This document shows positions 52,566-61,906 of a stretch of DNA of 64,000 bases, piece by piece. Position 1 is the first letter of the stretch. Every line of letters begins with the position of its first letter. Position numbers and translations under genes: made by a program. Where the stretch lies: assembly GCF_900116415.1 (NCBI RefSeq), contig NZ_FPAP01000002.1, positions 1-64,000 of the forward strand, read 5' to 3'. The DNA is from Chryseobacterium formosense (GTDB taxonomy: Bacteria; Bacteroidota; Bacteroidia; Flavobacteriales; Weeksellaceae). Below the pieces are notes generated by a model. The model was not told the DNA's origin. It searched no databases and saw only the letters and a list, made by a program, of their open reading frames with translations.

Positions 52566-53387
52566 CTACTTTTTCTCGATAATATAGATCAAACTTGAAA
52601 ATTCGTTCGAAAAAAGTGCTTTTACGTTAGAAATCGTTCCGTAGATGGTAGCTTTTAGCAAAAAAAGAGGAGATTTTTTATATTTTTCGCTCAACATAGA
52701 GATGTAGTATGAATCTAAAACCAGAGGTTTAATTTTTCTCATTTTCCAATTTGGTTTCTTCGAGATCAGATTTTCCATTCCTTTTTTTGAAAAATGATAG
52801 ACGTGTCTTGGTACATCATAAGCTGCCCAATATTCTTGATAATGTTTTGCGTCGTAAGAAGTGGGGTTCGGAACAGCGATAATGAGTAATCCTTTTTCTT
52901 TTAATTTTTTGTTAAAGATTTCAAGCATTTCATCTTGATTTTCCACGTGCTCGAAGACATGCCAGAGTGTAATGGCATCTAAACTTTGATCGTCAATAGT
53001 GTTGATATTATCTAAAACTGTAGCTTTTGAAATCTTATTTTTTGCTGCATTTCTGGCATTAGAATTTGGCTCAAACCCGAAAGTTTCGAAATCGTTTTCT
53101 ATGTATTTTACAAATTCTCCTGCACCACATCCGTAATCTAAAACTCTTGAACCTTTTTTAATTCTGTCTAAAAGAATTGTTTTTTTATACTGTAAATTGA
53201 AAGATTGTAAGAATTTATAAAGTTTTTCTTTCAAACTTCCTGAGTCCTGATGATGAGAAATGTAATCTTCACTTTCATAATATTTTGAAATATTGGATGG
53301 AATAGGGGTAGTTTTGAAAACACCTTCTGTTTCCGTTTCTTTAATCTCAAAAATTTCCTGTGAAAGAAAATGATCTTTAATTTTCAT
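52566..53387 (-). CDS. Class I SAM-dependent methyltransferase
   Basis: A 273-residue enzyme with the methyltransferase core: motif I SRVLDYGCGAGEFVKYI (about residues 83-99), TLWHVFEHVENQDEML, and LLIIAVPNPTS. The substrate is unknown; a similar type methylates lipids or cell-surface glycans. A basic C-terminal part with a hydrophobic patch could touch the membrane. Single gene, beside a parS site. Confidence 0.87.
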   Translation of the reverse strand: MKIKDHFLSQEIFEIKETETEGVFKTTPIPSNISKYYESEDYISHHQDSGSLKEKLYKFLQSFNLQYKKTILLDRIKKGSRVLDYGCGAGEFVKYIENDFETFGFEPNSNARNAAKNKISKATVLDNINTIDDQSLDAITLWHVFEHVENQDEMLEIFNKKLKEKGLLIIAVPNPTSYDAKHYQEYWAAYDVPRHVYHFSKKGMENLISKKPNWKMRKIKPLVLDSYYISMLSEKYKKSPLFLLKATIYGTISNVKALFSNEFSSLIYIIEKK

Positions 53388-53467
53388 TATTTATATCTTA
53401 ATTTAAAATGAAATTTGAAGCTGTTTTCAGCCTCAAATTTCAATTAACTTTATTCAAATTGTTTCTA

Positions 53468-53483
53468 TGTTTCACGTGAAACA
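53468..53483. promoter_or_regulatory. parS site 1 (ParB binding)
   Basis: The perfect 16-base palindrome TGTTTCACGTGAAACA is the consensus parS sequence bound by chromosomal ParB. It lies 8 bases past the mnmG stop codon. parS sites normally cluster near the origin. Confidence 0.9.
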
Positions 53484-53491
53484 TCTCTTAA

Positions 53492-55354
53492 TTATCGTCC
53501 TAAATAGACCAATAAAACGTTGATATCGGCAGGAGAAACACCACTTATTCTACCAGCTTGAGCTACTGTTTTTGGTCTTACATTATTCATTTTTTGTTTT
53601 GCTTCCGCAGATAAACTTGATATTTTTAAATAATCAAAATCTTCCGGAATCTTTACATTTTCTAGACGATTTAGTTTTGCTACATTTTCTTTTTCCTTTT
53701 CGATATAGCCTTTGTATTTAATATTTACCTCTGCCTGTTCTCTTACTTCGTCATCAAATTGAGAAGTAAATTCTTTTATAACATCGATATTATCTAATTT
53801 TTCTAAGGTAATATTTGGTCTTGTTAGGAACTGAGATGCTCTGTAGGCCTGATCTACCGGATTACTTTCTATGCTTTCTAAAATAGGATTAATAACTCCA
53901 GGTTTTAAAGAAGTTTCTCGTAAAAAGGTCTCAAGTTCCTGGCTTTTAGCTACCTTCTCCTGAACTCTTTTTAATCTTTCTTCTTTTGCTAAACCAAGTT
54001 CAAAAGCTTTTTCCGTTAACCTTATATCTGCATTATCCTGTCTTAAAAGAAGCCTATATTCTGCTCTGGAAGTAAACATTCTGTACGGTTCTTCAGTTCC
54101 TTTTGTAATTAAATCATCTACTAAAACGCCGATATATGCTTCGTCTCTGTTGAGAATAAATTCTTCCTTTTCTTTTACTTTATTGTGAGCATTGATTCCT
54201 GCAATTAAACCTTGTCCTGCTGCTTCTTCATATCCAGTTGTACCATTAATTTGACCTGCGAAATATAAATTATCTACTAATTTTGTTTCTAAGGTATGCT
54301 TTAATTGGGTAGGAGGGAAGTAATCGTATTCAATGGCATATCCAGGACGAAACACTTTTACATTTTCGAATCCAGGGATATGTTTCATTGCTTTAATCTG
54401 AACATCTTCAGGAAGTGAAGAACTGAACCCATTGACATAGATTTCTACTGTTTTCCAACCTTCAGGTTCTACGAAAAGCTGATGTCTGTTTCTTTCAGCA
54501 AAACGATTGATTTTATCCTCAATACTTGGACAATATCTTGGACCTAAACTTTGGATTGTACCATTAAACATAGGGCTTCTGTCGAATCCCTCACGTAAAA
54601 TATCATGAACTGTTTCGTTAGTGTAAACGATGTGACAGCTTAATTGTTTGGTTAATTTAGGTGTGTCTAAATAGCTGAATTTTTGAGGGTTTTCATCTCC
54701 TTTTTGTTCTTCCATTTTGGAATAGTCAAGGCTTCTTCCATCTACTCTCGGTGGAGTACCGGTCTTCATTCTTCCTGCTTCAAAACCCAAAGAAACCAAT
54801 TGTTCGGTGATGCCAAAAGCTCTCGGTTCACCCATTCTTCCACCGCCTAATTGCTTGTCGCCAACGTGTATAAGACCATTCAGAAATGTTCCGTTTGTAA
54901 GAACTACAGATTTTGATCTGATCTCGATTCCTAATGAAGTTACAACTCCTGCAGCTTTACCGTTTTCGATAATAAGCTGTTTTACCATATCCTGAAAGAA
55001 ATCCAGGTTCGGGGTGTTTTCTAATGCTAAACGCCATTCTTCTGCAAAAAGCATTCTGTCATTTTGAGTTCTTGGAGACCACATTGCAGGACCTTTGGAA
55101 AGATTAAGCATCTTGAATTGTATAGCAGATTTATCTGCTATTATTCCTGAATATCCTCCCATTGCATCGATTTCTCGTACAATTTGTCCTTTTGCAATTC
55201 CTCCCATTGCAGGGTTGCAGCTCATCTGTCCAATAGTCTGCATGTTCATTGTAACAAGCAGCGTTTTTGAACCCAAATTGGCTGCTGCAGCTGCTGCTTC
55301 ACATCCTGCGTGACCGGCACCAACTACAATTACGTCATATATTTCTGAAATCAT
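53492..55354 (-). CDS. mnmG: tRNA uridine-5-carboxymethylaminomethyl modification protein MnmG (GidA)
   Basis: An FAD-dependent enzyme that, with MnmE, modifies U34 of several tRNAs. The 620 residues show the FAD-binding [10 protein letters not shown] (12-21), [11 protein letters not shown] near 45, the [17 protein letters not shown] block near 370, and the helical C-terminal domain. The gene is origin-proximal in many bacteria, and here it is flanked by two parS sites. Confidence 0.97.
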   Translation of the reverse strand: MISEIYDVIVVGAGHAGCEAAAAAANLGSKTLLVTMNMQTIGQMSCNPAMGGIAKGQIVREIDAMGGYSGIIADKSAIQFKMLNLSKGPAMWSPRTQNDRMLFAEEWRLALENTPNLDFFQDMVKQLIIENGKAAGVVTSLGIEIRSKSVVLTNGTFLNGLIHVGDKQLGGGRMGEPRAFGITEQLVSLGFEAGRMKTGTPPRVDGRSLDYSKMEEQKGDENPQKFSYLDTPKLTKQLSCHIVYTNETVHDILREGFDRSPMFNGTIQSLGPRYCPSIEDKINRFAERNRHQLFVEPEGWKTVEIYVNGFSSSLPEDVQIKAMKHIPGFENVKVFRPGYAIEYDYFPPTQLKHTLETKLVDNLYFAGQINGTTGYEEAAGQGLIAGINAHNKVKEKEEFILNRDEAYIGVLVDDLITKGTEEPYRMFTSRAEYRLLLRQDNADIRLTEKAFELGLAKEERLKRVQEKVAKSQELETFLRETSLKPGVINPILESIESNPVDQAYRASQFLTRPNITLEKLDNIDVIKEFTSQFDDEVREQAEVNIKYKGYIEKEKENVAKLNRLENVKIPEDFDYLKISSLSAEAKQKMNNVRPKTVAQAGRISGVSPADINVLLVYLGR

Positions 55355-55401
55355 TTCTTTATTGCTTATTTTAAGCCTTAAATTTTAATCTTTTTTATAA
55401 A

Positions 55402-55417
55402 TGTTTCACGTGAAACA
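55402..55417. promoter_or_regulatory. parS site 2 (ParB binding)
   Basis: A second identical TGTTTCACGTGAAACA, 48 bases before the mnmG start codon and 1.9 kb from the first. It may also influence mnmG expression. Confidence 0.9.
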
Positions 55418-55460
55418 TTATTGTAAATTATAGGCTATAATCGCCTATATGCTGTGTTTT

Positions 55461-55540
55461 TAGCCCCGATCGCAGCAATTGTTTGAGCTTATTTTCTTTT
55501 TGAAAAAAAGAAAATAGCGAGTGCGGAGAGCGGGATTAAG
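55461..55540. repeat. Intergenic hairpin repeat (TAGCCCCGAT...GCGGGATTA type)
   Basis: An outer TAGCCCCGATCGCAGC / GCGGAGAGCGGGATTA pair encloses an inner stem GCTTATTTTCTTTTT / AAAAGAAAATAGC. Such elements are common after genes in Bacteroidota and may act as terminators or REP units. It lies between ybeY (3' end) and parS site 2. Confidence 0.6.
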
Positions 55541-55558
55541 CTTCTAAAAAAATAAAAC

Positions 55559-55966
55559 TTAATTGTATTTTGCTAAATAAAAATCTTCTTTGCTTCGCAT
55601 CAACTTTTCTTCTTCCTCGGTTTTATCTTTATATCCGCTAAGATGAAGAATACCGTGAGCCAAAACTCTTCTCAGTTCTTCTTCGAAATTTTTGGAAAGG
55701 GTAGAAGCGTTGTCTGAAATGCGCTGCAAAGATACGAAAATCTCGCCGCTTATTGTTTTGCCTTTAACATAGTCGAATGTAATGATATCGGTATAGTAAT
55801 CGTGCTGTAAATAATCCTGATTTACTTTTAATAAATATTCGTCGTCACAGAAGATATAATTGATTTCGCCGACTTTTTTTCCTTCTGAAAGAATAATTTC
55901 TTCCAGCCATGTTTTGTAGTCTGTATTTACAGATTCGGGTAAGTTTTCGTAAAAGAATTGTATCAT
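55559..55966 (-). CDS. ybeY: Endoribonuclease YbeY
   Basis: A zinc-dependent RNase in 16S rRNA maturation and ribosome quality control. The 135 residues have the family block RVLAHGILHLSGYKDKTEEEE near residue 105. The usual HGxLHLxGYDH keeps two histidines, but the third position is Lys-Asp-Lys; this may be a lineage variant rather than loss of activity. It is last in the murF-alr, phospholipase, ybeY run, 4 bp after the phospholipase gene. Confidence 0.9.
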   Translation of the reverse strand: MIQFFYENLPESVNTDYKTWLEEIILSEGKKVGEINYIFCDDEYLLKVNQDYLQHDYYTDIITFDYVKGKTISGEIFVSLQRISDNASTLSKNFEEELRRVLAHGILHLSGYKDKTEEEEKLMRSKEDFYLAKYN

Positions 55967-55970
55967 TGTA

Positions 55971-58127
55971 TTAAAACCAGTGTCCTAAAATAACACTGAA
56001 TATGCTTTTTTGATTGTTTTTTAGTGAATGGCTGAAATTGAATTTGATCTGTCCAAACGGAGATCTGTAGCCTATAGTTGCTCCCAATGAGCTATAATTA
56101 ACCTTTACCGCATCTTCGAAAGTAATATCGTTTGAAAGGTTGGCAAAAGAAAAATTACCGCTCAGGAATAAGTTTTTATAAAATTTGAATTGCAGATCGT
56201 TTGAAATCAAGACCACATTATTGGTATTAAGCTGAGCGAAATAAAATCCTGCAAAATTGTGAAAGTTGATAATATTCTGCTCAAAAATTCCACCCAATCT
56301 GTACTGGTAGAACTGTGGCAGATTTTCTCCAATTGTAATTCCGCCATAAAGATTTAAATGATAGCTCAGCTTTCTGATAAGTGGTAAATTAATTCTTACA
56401 TCAGTTTTTACTTGGATAAGACGTTTGTCGACTTCAGATTTGAGAAGATCGATCACTTTACCTTCAGCGTTTAGATAAAATCCTCTGGTTGGAAAATCGC
56501 GGTCATTTTGGGTATCGCTTTTTAAAAATACGTACGGATTCAGAAAGCGGTTGTATCTTTTATTTAAACCATTCATATCTGCTTCAAAATAATCATGACT
56601 GATTCCTGCTCCGATTGCAAATTTATCTTTCCATACAGATTGTATATAAGCTTCGTTTCGTAACCACTGCCACTTATCTATGCTTATATTATCATTTCCT
56701 CTCAAATCGAAACTCATTCCGGAAGAGTAAATACCAAAGCCAGGAATGTAGCCATTATCAATAAAATAGTTTAAATAATATCTCGGCTTATCTCCGACAA
56801 CAACATCTAAGGATAAGTTTGAATTTTTAAATAACAATCTTTTTGCTGAATAATTTAACAGAAGACCAGTTTTGAAAATTTCATCATAATGCAAACCGAC
56901 TTTCAGAAAATGTCTTGCTTCATCTTCGGTAACATATAATTTAAGGTAATTAAAATTATTTTCTGTAACAATGTCGTAATTGATGAATCGATAGTTGTTT
57001 GTAGCAATAAGTTTGTCTAAACCTTTGTTGATACTTCCGTATGTCTGCATGGATGGAAGACGCAGTCCCATTTTACCGAGAACATAGTTTTTACCGTAAA
57101 TACGGCCTCCTTCTATCGAAATGCTATCAATCTTATAAACATTAGAATAAATTTGATTTATGGGCTGTCTAAGACGGTCAAATTCACGTTTAGGGAGTTG
57201 ATCCAGAATTGCCGCATACTTCAGCCCTTCAACATAACCGCTATCCAGAATTTTTTTCTTGTCATCGTAGCTTGTTGCTGTCATTCCGGTTAGATTGGGC
57301 TTAATGTTGATATCCGTATATTTATATTGTCTTCTGGTATCTTTTTGAATTCCGAAATCAATTACCTGGTTTAATATTGCTATAATGTTATTTAAATCTT
57401 CTCTTTTTGAAAGATCCTGATTCAGGTCGACCCCAATTACAATATCAATTCCTTTTTCTTTTAATGGCTTTGAAGGATAATTTACCGTCATTGCTCCATC
57501 AATATAAATACTGTCGCCAATCTTCACAGGATCCATTAAAGAAGGAAATGCCGAACTTGCCATGATAGACTGTACCAAATCTCCTTTTTCAAAAATTTCC
57601 ATATTTCCGCTTTCGAGATTTGTGGCGATGCACATGAAAGGAATTGGCAGTTTTGAAAAATCATTAACGCTTGAAACGTTTTTAAATAATTCTTTTAAAA
57701 GATAGACATTCTTTTGTCCGGAGCTGATGGAAGAGGGAAGGGTTATTTTTCCGTTTTTCAGAGGAATTGAAAAAAGATATTTATCGACTGATTTATTGAA
57801 AAAAGTACTTTCTTTTCTTGATTTTGGATCACGTATCAATGAATAGAAATCAGTATCCATTACAATTTTTTCGATTTCTTTCCCGGAATAACCAGACGCA
57901 TACAAACCTCCGACAATAGCACCCATACTTGTTCCTGAAATATAATCGACTTTAACCCCTAAAGAATCTAATACTTTGAGAACGCCGACGTGAGAAAAAC
58001 CTTTTGCTCCGCCACCTGCCAGTGAAAGCCCGATTCTTGGATTTTTCGGAATCACAAGATTCTTTTTTACCTGTGACTGTATCAGAAGTAATTGGAATGC
58101 AAATAATAGGATCAGGAGCTTTCTCAT
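55971..58127 (-). CDS. Patatin-like phospholipase with outer-membrane barrel (PlpD type)
   Basis: A 718-residue protein: signal peptide (to about residue 19), patatin domain at about 32-330 with oxyanion GGGAKG (38-43), GTSMG nucleophile (Ser67) and an IDGA dyad near 208, then a POTRA-like part and a C-terminal barrel ending GHWF. This is the type Vd autotransporter-like layout, so the lipase is probably displayed at the outer membrane. Three bases separate it from murF-alr. Confidence 0.88.
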   Translation of the reverse strand: MRKLLILLFAFQLLLIQSQVKKNLVIPKNPRIGLSLAGGGAKGFSHVGVLKVLDSLGVKVDYISGTSMGAIVGGLYASGYSGKEIEKIVMDTDFYSLIRDPKSRKESTFFNKSVDKYLFSIPLKNGKITLPSSISSGQKNVYLLKELFKNVSSVNDFSKLPIPFMCIATNLESGNMEIFEKGDLVQSIMASSAFPSLMDPVKIGDSIYIDGAMTVNYPSKPLKEKGIDIVIGVDLNQDLSKREDLNNIIAILNQVIDFGIQKDTRRQYKYTDINIKPNLTGMTATSYDDKKKILDSGYVEGLKYAAILDQLPKREFDRLRQPINQIYSNVYKIDSISIEGGRIYGKNYVLGKMGLRLPSMQTYGSINKGLDKLIATNNYRFINYDIVTENNFNYLKLYVTEDEARHFLKVGLHYDEIFKTGLLLNYSAKRLLFKNSNLSLDVVVGDKPRYYLNYFIDNGYIPGFGIYSSGMSFDLRGNDNISIDKWQWLRNEAYIQSVWKDKFAIGAGISHDYFEADMNGLNKRYNRFLNPYVFLKSDTQNDRDFPTRGFYLNAEGKVIDLLKSEVDKRLIQVKTDVRINLPLIRKLSYHLNLYGGITIGENLPQFYQYRLGGIFEQNIINFHNFAGFYFAQLNTNNVVLISNDLQFKFYKNLFLSGNFSFANLSNDITFEDAVKVNYSSLGATIGYRSPFGQIKFNFSHSLKNNQKSIFSVILGHWF

Positions 58128-58130
58128 AGG

Positions 58131-60578
58131 CTAATCTTTTACATAAATCCGTTTCACACGTGGCGAAATGGAGGTTAGAACTTCATAGGTTATCGTTTTG
58201 CAGTATTCTGCGAATTCTTTTAAGCTTGGTTTAGCATTAAAAACAGTTACCGTATCGCCTTCTTTTACATTGGGAACATCGTCTACTTTAATCATCATCA
58301 TGTCCATACAAATGCTACCGACAATCGGAGCGAGAGTTTTATTAATTCCCACATTTCCTATCTGGTTTCCAATTAATCTCGGAATTCCGTCGGCATATCC
58401 TACAGGAATGGTGGCGATTTTTGTTTTATGATCTGCTTTAAATCTACGGCTATACCCTACAGATTCTCCATTGTCTACAACAGAAATTTGTGAAATTACG
58501 GTTTTAAAGCTTACAACAGAATGCAGTTGCTTTTGTATTTCACTATTTGGTGATTCTCCTAACATTCCGATCCCGATTCTTACCATATCATATTGATGAT
58601 CGGTATAGCTGGTAATTCCTGATGAATTTAAAATATGACGGATAGGAGTGTATCCCAATTTTTCTATTAAATAGGTTGAATTTTTTTCAAAAGTTTTTAG
58701 CTGATTTAAAGTAAATTCTTTTTCTTCCGGTATATCTGAAGACGAAAGATGGCTGAAAATACTTTGAACTTTTAAATTTTTATGATCTAAAGTCTGGCTT
58801 AATTGATCCAATTCATATTCCTTAAAACCAAGACGATGCATTCCTGTCTCCAATTTGATATGAATAGGATAATTTTTATCATAACCCGATTTCTGAACTG
58901 CCTGATAAAATAATTCCAAAACACGGAAACTGTAAATTTCAGGTTCTAAATTATATTCAATCACCGTTTCATAACTGTGTTGCTCCGGATTCATGACAAC
59001 AATAGGAACGGTAATTCCTTTTTTTCGAAGTTCAACTCCTTCATCCACAAAAGCTACTCCCAAATAATCGATGTGATGATGCTGTAAAAATTCTGAAATC
59101 TCATAACTTCCTAAGCCATATGAGTTTGCTTTTACCATGGCCATCATTTTTGTGGTTGGCTTCAGTAAAGATTTATGATAATTGATGTTATGAAGGATTG
59201 CATTGAGGTTAATTTCTAAAACAGTGTCGTGCTTTCTGAGTTCAAGAATGTCTTTAAGCTTTTCAATCTCAAATTTTCTTGCCCCTTTTAGTAATATGAT
59301 CTGATTTTCAAGTTCAGTAAGATGTTTACTGTCAACTAATTCCTGAGTATTAATAAAAGTAAAAGTTTTAGCTTTAAATAATTCACTAAATTTTGATATT
59401 TCATCGCCGATCAGGAAAACAGAATCAAATTTTTGTTCATTTACCAAATCCGAAACTTCCTCATACAGTTCTTTAGAATTTGAATTGACTCCAACAATAT
59501 CTGTTAACACCAAAGATTTCTTCGGTTTATTGTATTCATTTAAAAATTGAAGAGCAGTTTTCAGAGAATCGAGGTCAAGATTGAAAGAATCATTAATCAC
59601 AATATTACTCTTAATTCCTTCAATCGCTTCAAGCCTCATTTCAACGGCCTTCAGAGCGTTGATTTTCTCGACGATCTTTTTATTTTCGACTCCTAACTCC
59701 TTTAAAACTGTTAAAAGCGCCAAAGCATTAGTTAACGTCGCTTCGTCTCTTTGATGAGCGGGAAAAGATATTTCTTCATCAAAATATTGTACAACAACGT
59801 CTTCGTTTTTCGAGATATTGTTTTTAAAGTAAACGTGGTTGTAATCTTTGAAACCGTAAGAGATTAATTTTTTATCAGAATATAATTCTCTTACTTTTTT
59901 ATCAACCGATAAATTGTCACCGTTGTAAATGATAACTTCGGAATCTTTGAAGAGTTTAATTTTTTCATCAATCAACTCGTCTTCCGATTTAAAATTCGCC
60001 AAGTGAGCAGTTCCGATATGCGTAAGCAAACCAATTTGCGGATGGAAAATAGTTTCCAGTTTTTCCATTTCGTTTGGTTTGGAAATCCCGACTTCAAAAA
60101 TTCCAAGTTCGTGAGAATCATTTATCTGAAGCAGAGAAAGCGGAAGACCGATTTGAGAATTAAAACTTTTCGGACTTTTTACCGTAGGAAATTCGTTCCA
60201 AAGGCATTGATACAACCATTCTTTTAAAATAGTTTTTCCATTACTTCCCGTAATTCCGATCGATTTTAAATGAGAATTTTCGAAATGAAACTTGGATAAT
60301 TTTTGAAGAAACTCCACCGAATTTTCAACAATAATCCAAGTTATATTTTCAAATTGCGGGAATTGATGTTCAGAAATAATAACATTGATTCCTCTGTCAA
60401 TAGCAGATTCAATAAATTTTTCCCCTGAATTTTTATGAGTATTGATGGCAATAAACGCAGTATTTTTAGTAGAATAAATAATTCTGCTGTCAAAAGCAAT
60501 GTTTTTGATCATTAAACTTCTGTCTCCAATAACTTTTGAATTGGTGATTTCTGCGATTTGATTTATAGTGTAGTTCAT
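58131..60578 (-). CDS. murF-alr: Fused MurF and alanine racemase
   Basis: An 815-residue bifunctional wall enzyme. Residues 1-435 resemble MurF, which adds D-Ala-D-Ala to UDP-MurNAc-tripeptide (GITGSNGKT near 109-117). Residues about 445-815 form a PLP alanine racemase (AMVKANSYGLG with the PLP lysine near 483, and SICMDMMMI). The fusion couples supply and use of D-Ala and is seen in other Bacteroidota. It heads the run of phospholipase and ybeY. Confidence 0.95.
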   Translation of the reverse strand: MNYTINQIAEITNSKVIGDRSLMIKNIAFDSRIIYSTKNTAFIAINTHKNSGEKFIESAIDRGINVIISEHQFPQFENITWIIVENSVEFLQKLSKFHFENSHLKSIGITGSNGKTILKEWLYQCLWNEFPTVKSPKSFNSQIGLPLSLLQINDSHELGIFEVGISKPNEMEKLETIFHPQIGLLTHIGTAHLANFKSEDELIDEKIKLFKDSEVIIYNGDNLSVDKKVRELYSDKKLISYGFKDYNHVYFKNNISKNEDVVVQYFDEEISFPAHQRDEATLTNALALLTVLKELGVENKKIVEKINALKAVEMRLEAIEGIKSNIVINDSFNLDLDSLKTALQFLNEYNKPKKSLVLTDIVGVNSNSKELYEEVSDLVNEQKFDSVFLIGDEISKFSELFKAKTFTFINTQELVDSKHLTELENQIILLKGARKFEIEKLKDILELRKHDTVLEINLNAILHNINYHKSLLKPTTKMMAMVKANSYGLGSYEISEFLQHHHIDYLGVAFVDEGVELRKKGITVPIVVMNPEQHSYETVIEYNLEPEIYSFRVLELFYQAVQKSGYDKNYPIHIKLETGMHRLGFKEYELDQLSQTLDHKNLKVQSIFSHLSSSDIPEEKEFTLNQLKTFEKNSTYLIEKLGYTPIRHILNSSGITSYTDHQYDMVRIGIGMLGESPNSEIQKQLHSVVSFKTVISQISVVDNGESVGYSRRFKADHKTKIATIPVGYADGIPRLIGNQIGNVGINKTLAPIVGSICMDMMMIKVDDVPNVKEGDTVTVFNAKPSLKEFAEYCKTITYEVLTSISPRVKRIYVKD

Positions 60579-60581
60579 AAA

Positions 60582-60884
60582 CTACTTTTCTGTAATTAAG
60601 TTATAATTAGAATCGGGATTTCTGAAATTGTTGATCATGTTCAAAAGATTTATTTGATTTCCTGAAATTTCGTAAATGATAGAGTTGTGCTTTGTTACCA
60701 ATAGTTTATGAAATTCCGTGTCTTCATATTTTTGGTGAATAAGATTTCCATTTTCAAGTAAAGATATTTTTCTTTCTAAAATTTCATAAAAATCCTCCAA
60801 AACATCAAAGCCCCAATTTTCAATGAGAAAATCTTCCAGAATTTCCAAATCTGATTTGGCTCTATTTGTCCAAAAAATGTACAT
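60582..60884 (-). CDS. RelE/ParE-family toxin
   Basis: A 100-residue type II toxin: IFWTNRAKSDLEILEDFLIENWG at the N-terminus, then HKLLVTKHNSIIYEISGNQINLLNMINNFRNP at the C-terminus, as in RelE/ParE. The ATG at 60,884 sits inside the antitoxin gene (23-bp overlap). ParE-type (gyrase) versus RelE-type (ribosome) cannot be decided. It lies 3 bp before murF-alr. Confidence 0.85.
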   Translation of the reverse strand: MYIFWTNRAKSDLEILEDFLIENWGFDVLEDFYEILERKISLLENGNLIHQKYEDTEFHKLLVTKHNSIIYEISGNQINLLNMINNFRNPDSNYNLITEK

Positions 60885-61200
60885 TTTTCTTTTTTGCAAT
60901 TCTTTCTTTTGCTTCATTCATTACAATCGAATGCTCCGTAATTCTTCCGTTTTTTACGTCTTCAATTCCTTCTCGAATAGCATTCAAAATATCATCTTTA
61001 GAATTTTTTTCCGGCTCAATAATTTCTGCAATCTTCAACAACTCTTCCGGAAGAAATTTTTTCTCTTTCATTTTTCTAAAAAATGTAGGCTCAGAAATCC
61101 CGCTTTTTTCAATGATATATTTCAACTTGAAGGGCGAATTTTTCAAAATCTCATCAATAGAATTGCTGATTTTTATATAATTTTTGATTTCTAATATCAT
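60862..61200 (-). CDS. HTH-containing antitoxin
   Basis: A 112-residue protein: residues 20-60 form a helix-turn-helix (LKYIIEKSGISEPTFFRKMKE), and residues 70-105 hold an antitoxin-like helix (DILNAIREGIEDVKNGRITEHSIVMNEAKERI). It overlaps the toxin by 23 bp. The HTH suggests autoregulation of the pair. Confidence 0.8.
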   Translation of the reverse strand: MILEIKNYIKISNSIDEILKNSPFKLKYIIEKSGISEPTFFRKMKEKKFLPEELLKIAEIIEPEKNSKDDILNAIREGIEDVKNGRITEHSIVMNEAKERIAKKKNVHFLDK

Positions 61201-61254
61201 TTTTTGAGAGTTTTTACTATTAAATTTTAAACAAAATTAAAAATAAATATGATA

Positions 61255-61845
61255 TTAATCCTCTTTTTTATTCAAAACTTCATCCACAAAAACTCTTCGG
61301 CTTACAGCATCGTAAGATTCTGTTTCTCCGAGTTCTACAAGATCTTTTCCTGCGGAAGTTCTCATTGAATAATTAGCAAGATTTCCTGTTCTTCTGCAAA
61401 TCGCATGAACTTTGGTAACATATTCTGCAGTCGCCATCAAATTAGGCATCGGTCCGAAAGGTCTTCCCAAAAAATCCATATCGAGGCCGGCAATTACCAC
61501 TCTGATTCCGCTGTTTGCCAATTGATTGGCTACATCTACAATGCCTTCATCAAAAAATTGAGCTTCATCAATTCCCACAACATCGCAATTGGAAGCCAAC
61601 AGCAGTATTTCATTAGGATTTTCCACCGGGGTGCTGCGAATTTTATTCTGATTATGAGAAATTACGTCCTCATCAGAATATCGCACATCTATTTTTGGTT
61701 TAAAAATTTCCACATTCTGCCCCGCCATTTCTGCTCTTCTCAGCCTTCGGATCAACTCTTCGGTTTTTCCGGAAAACATTGAGCCACAAATAACTTCCAT
61801 CCAACCGCTTTGTTTGGAATGATTAATTGTATTTTCTAAAAACAT
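61255..61845 (-). CDS. tdk: Thymidine kinase
   Basis: A 196-residue type II thymidine kinase for dTMP salvage: Walker A GSMFSGKT (21-28), DEAQF, the thymidine site (AICRRTGNLANYSMR), and the usual zinc cysteines partly replaced. It is divergent from the acidic protein at 61,907 and has a -7 element at 61,875. Confidence 0.93.
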   Translation of the reverse strand: MFLENTINHSKQSGWMEVICGSMFSGKTEELIRRLRRAEMAGQNVEIFKPKIDVRYSDEDVISHNQNKIRSTPVENPNEILLLASNCDVVGIDEAQFFDEGIVDVANQLANSGIRVVIAGLDMDFLGRPFGPMPNLMATAEYVTKVHAICRRTGNLANYSMRTSAGKDLVELGETESYDAVSRRVFVDEVLNKKED

Positions 61846-61874
61846 TTGTTAAATTAGCCGTAATATTTTAACCT

Positions 61875-61882
61875 CAAAAGTA
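61875..61882 (-). promoter_or_regulatory. -7 element for tdk
   Basis: TACTTTTG on the minus strand, about 30 bases before the tdk start codon. Confidence 0.45.
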
Positions 61883-61906
61883 AGCAAATTTTAACAAGAA
61901 TCTACG

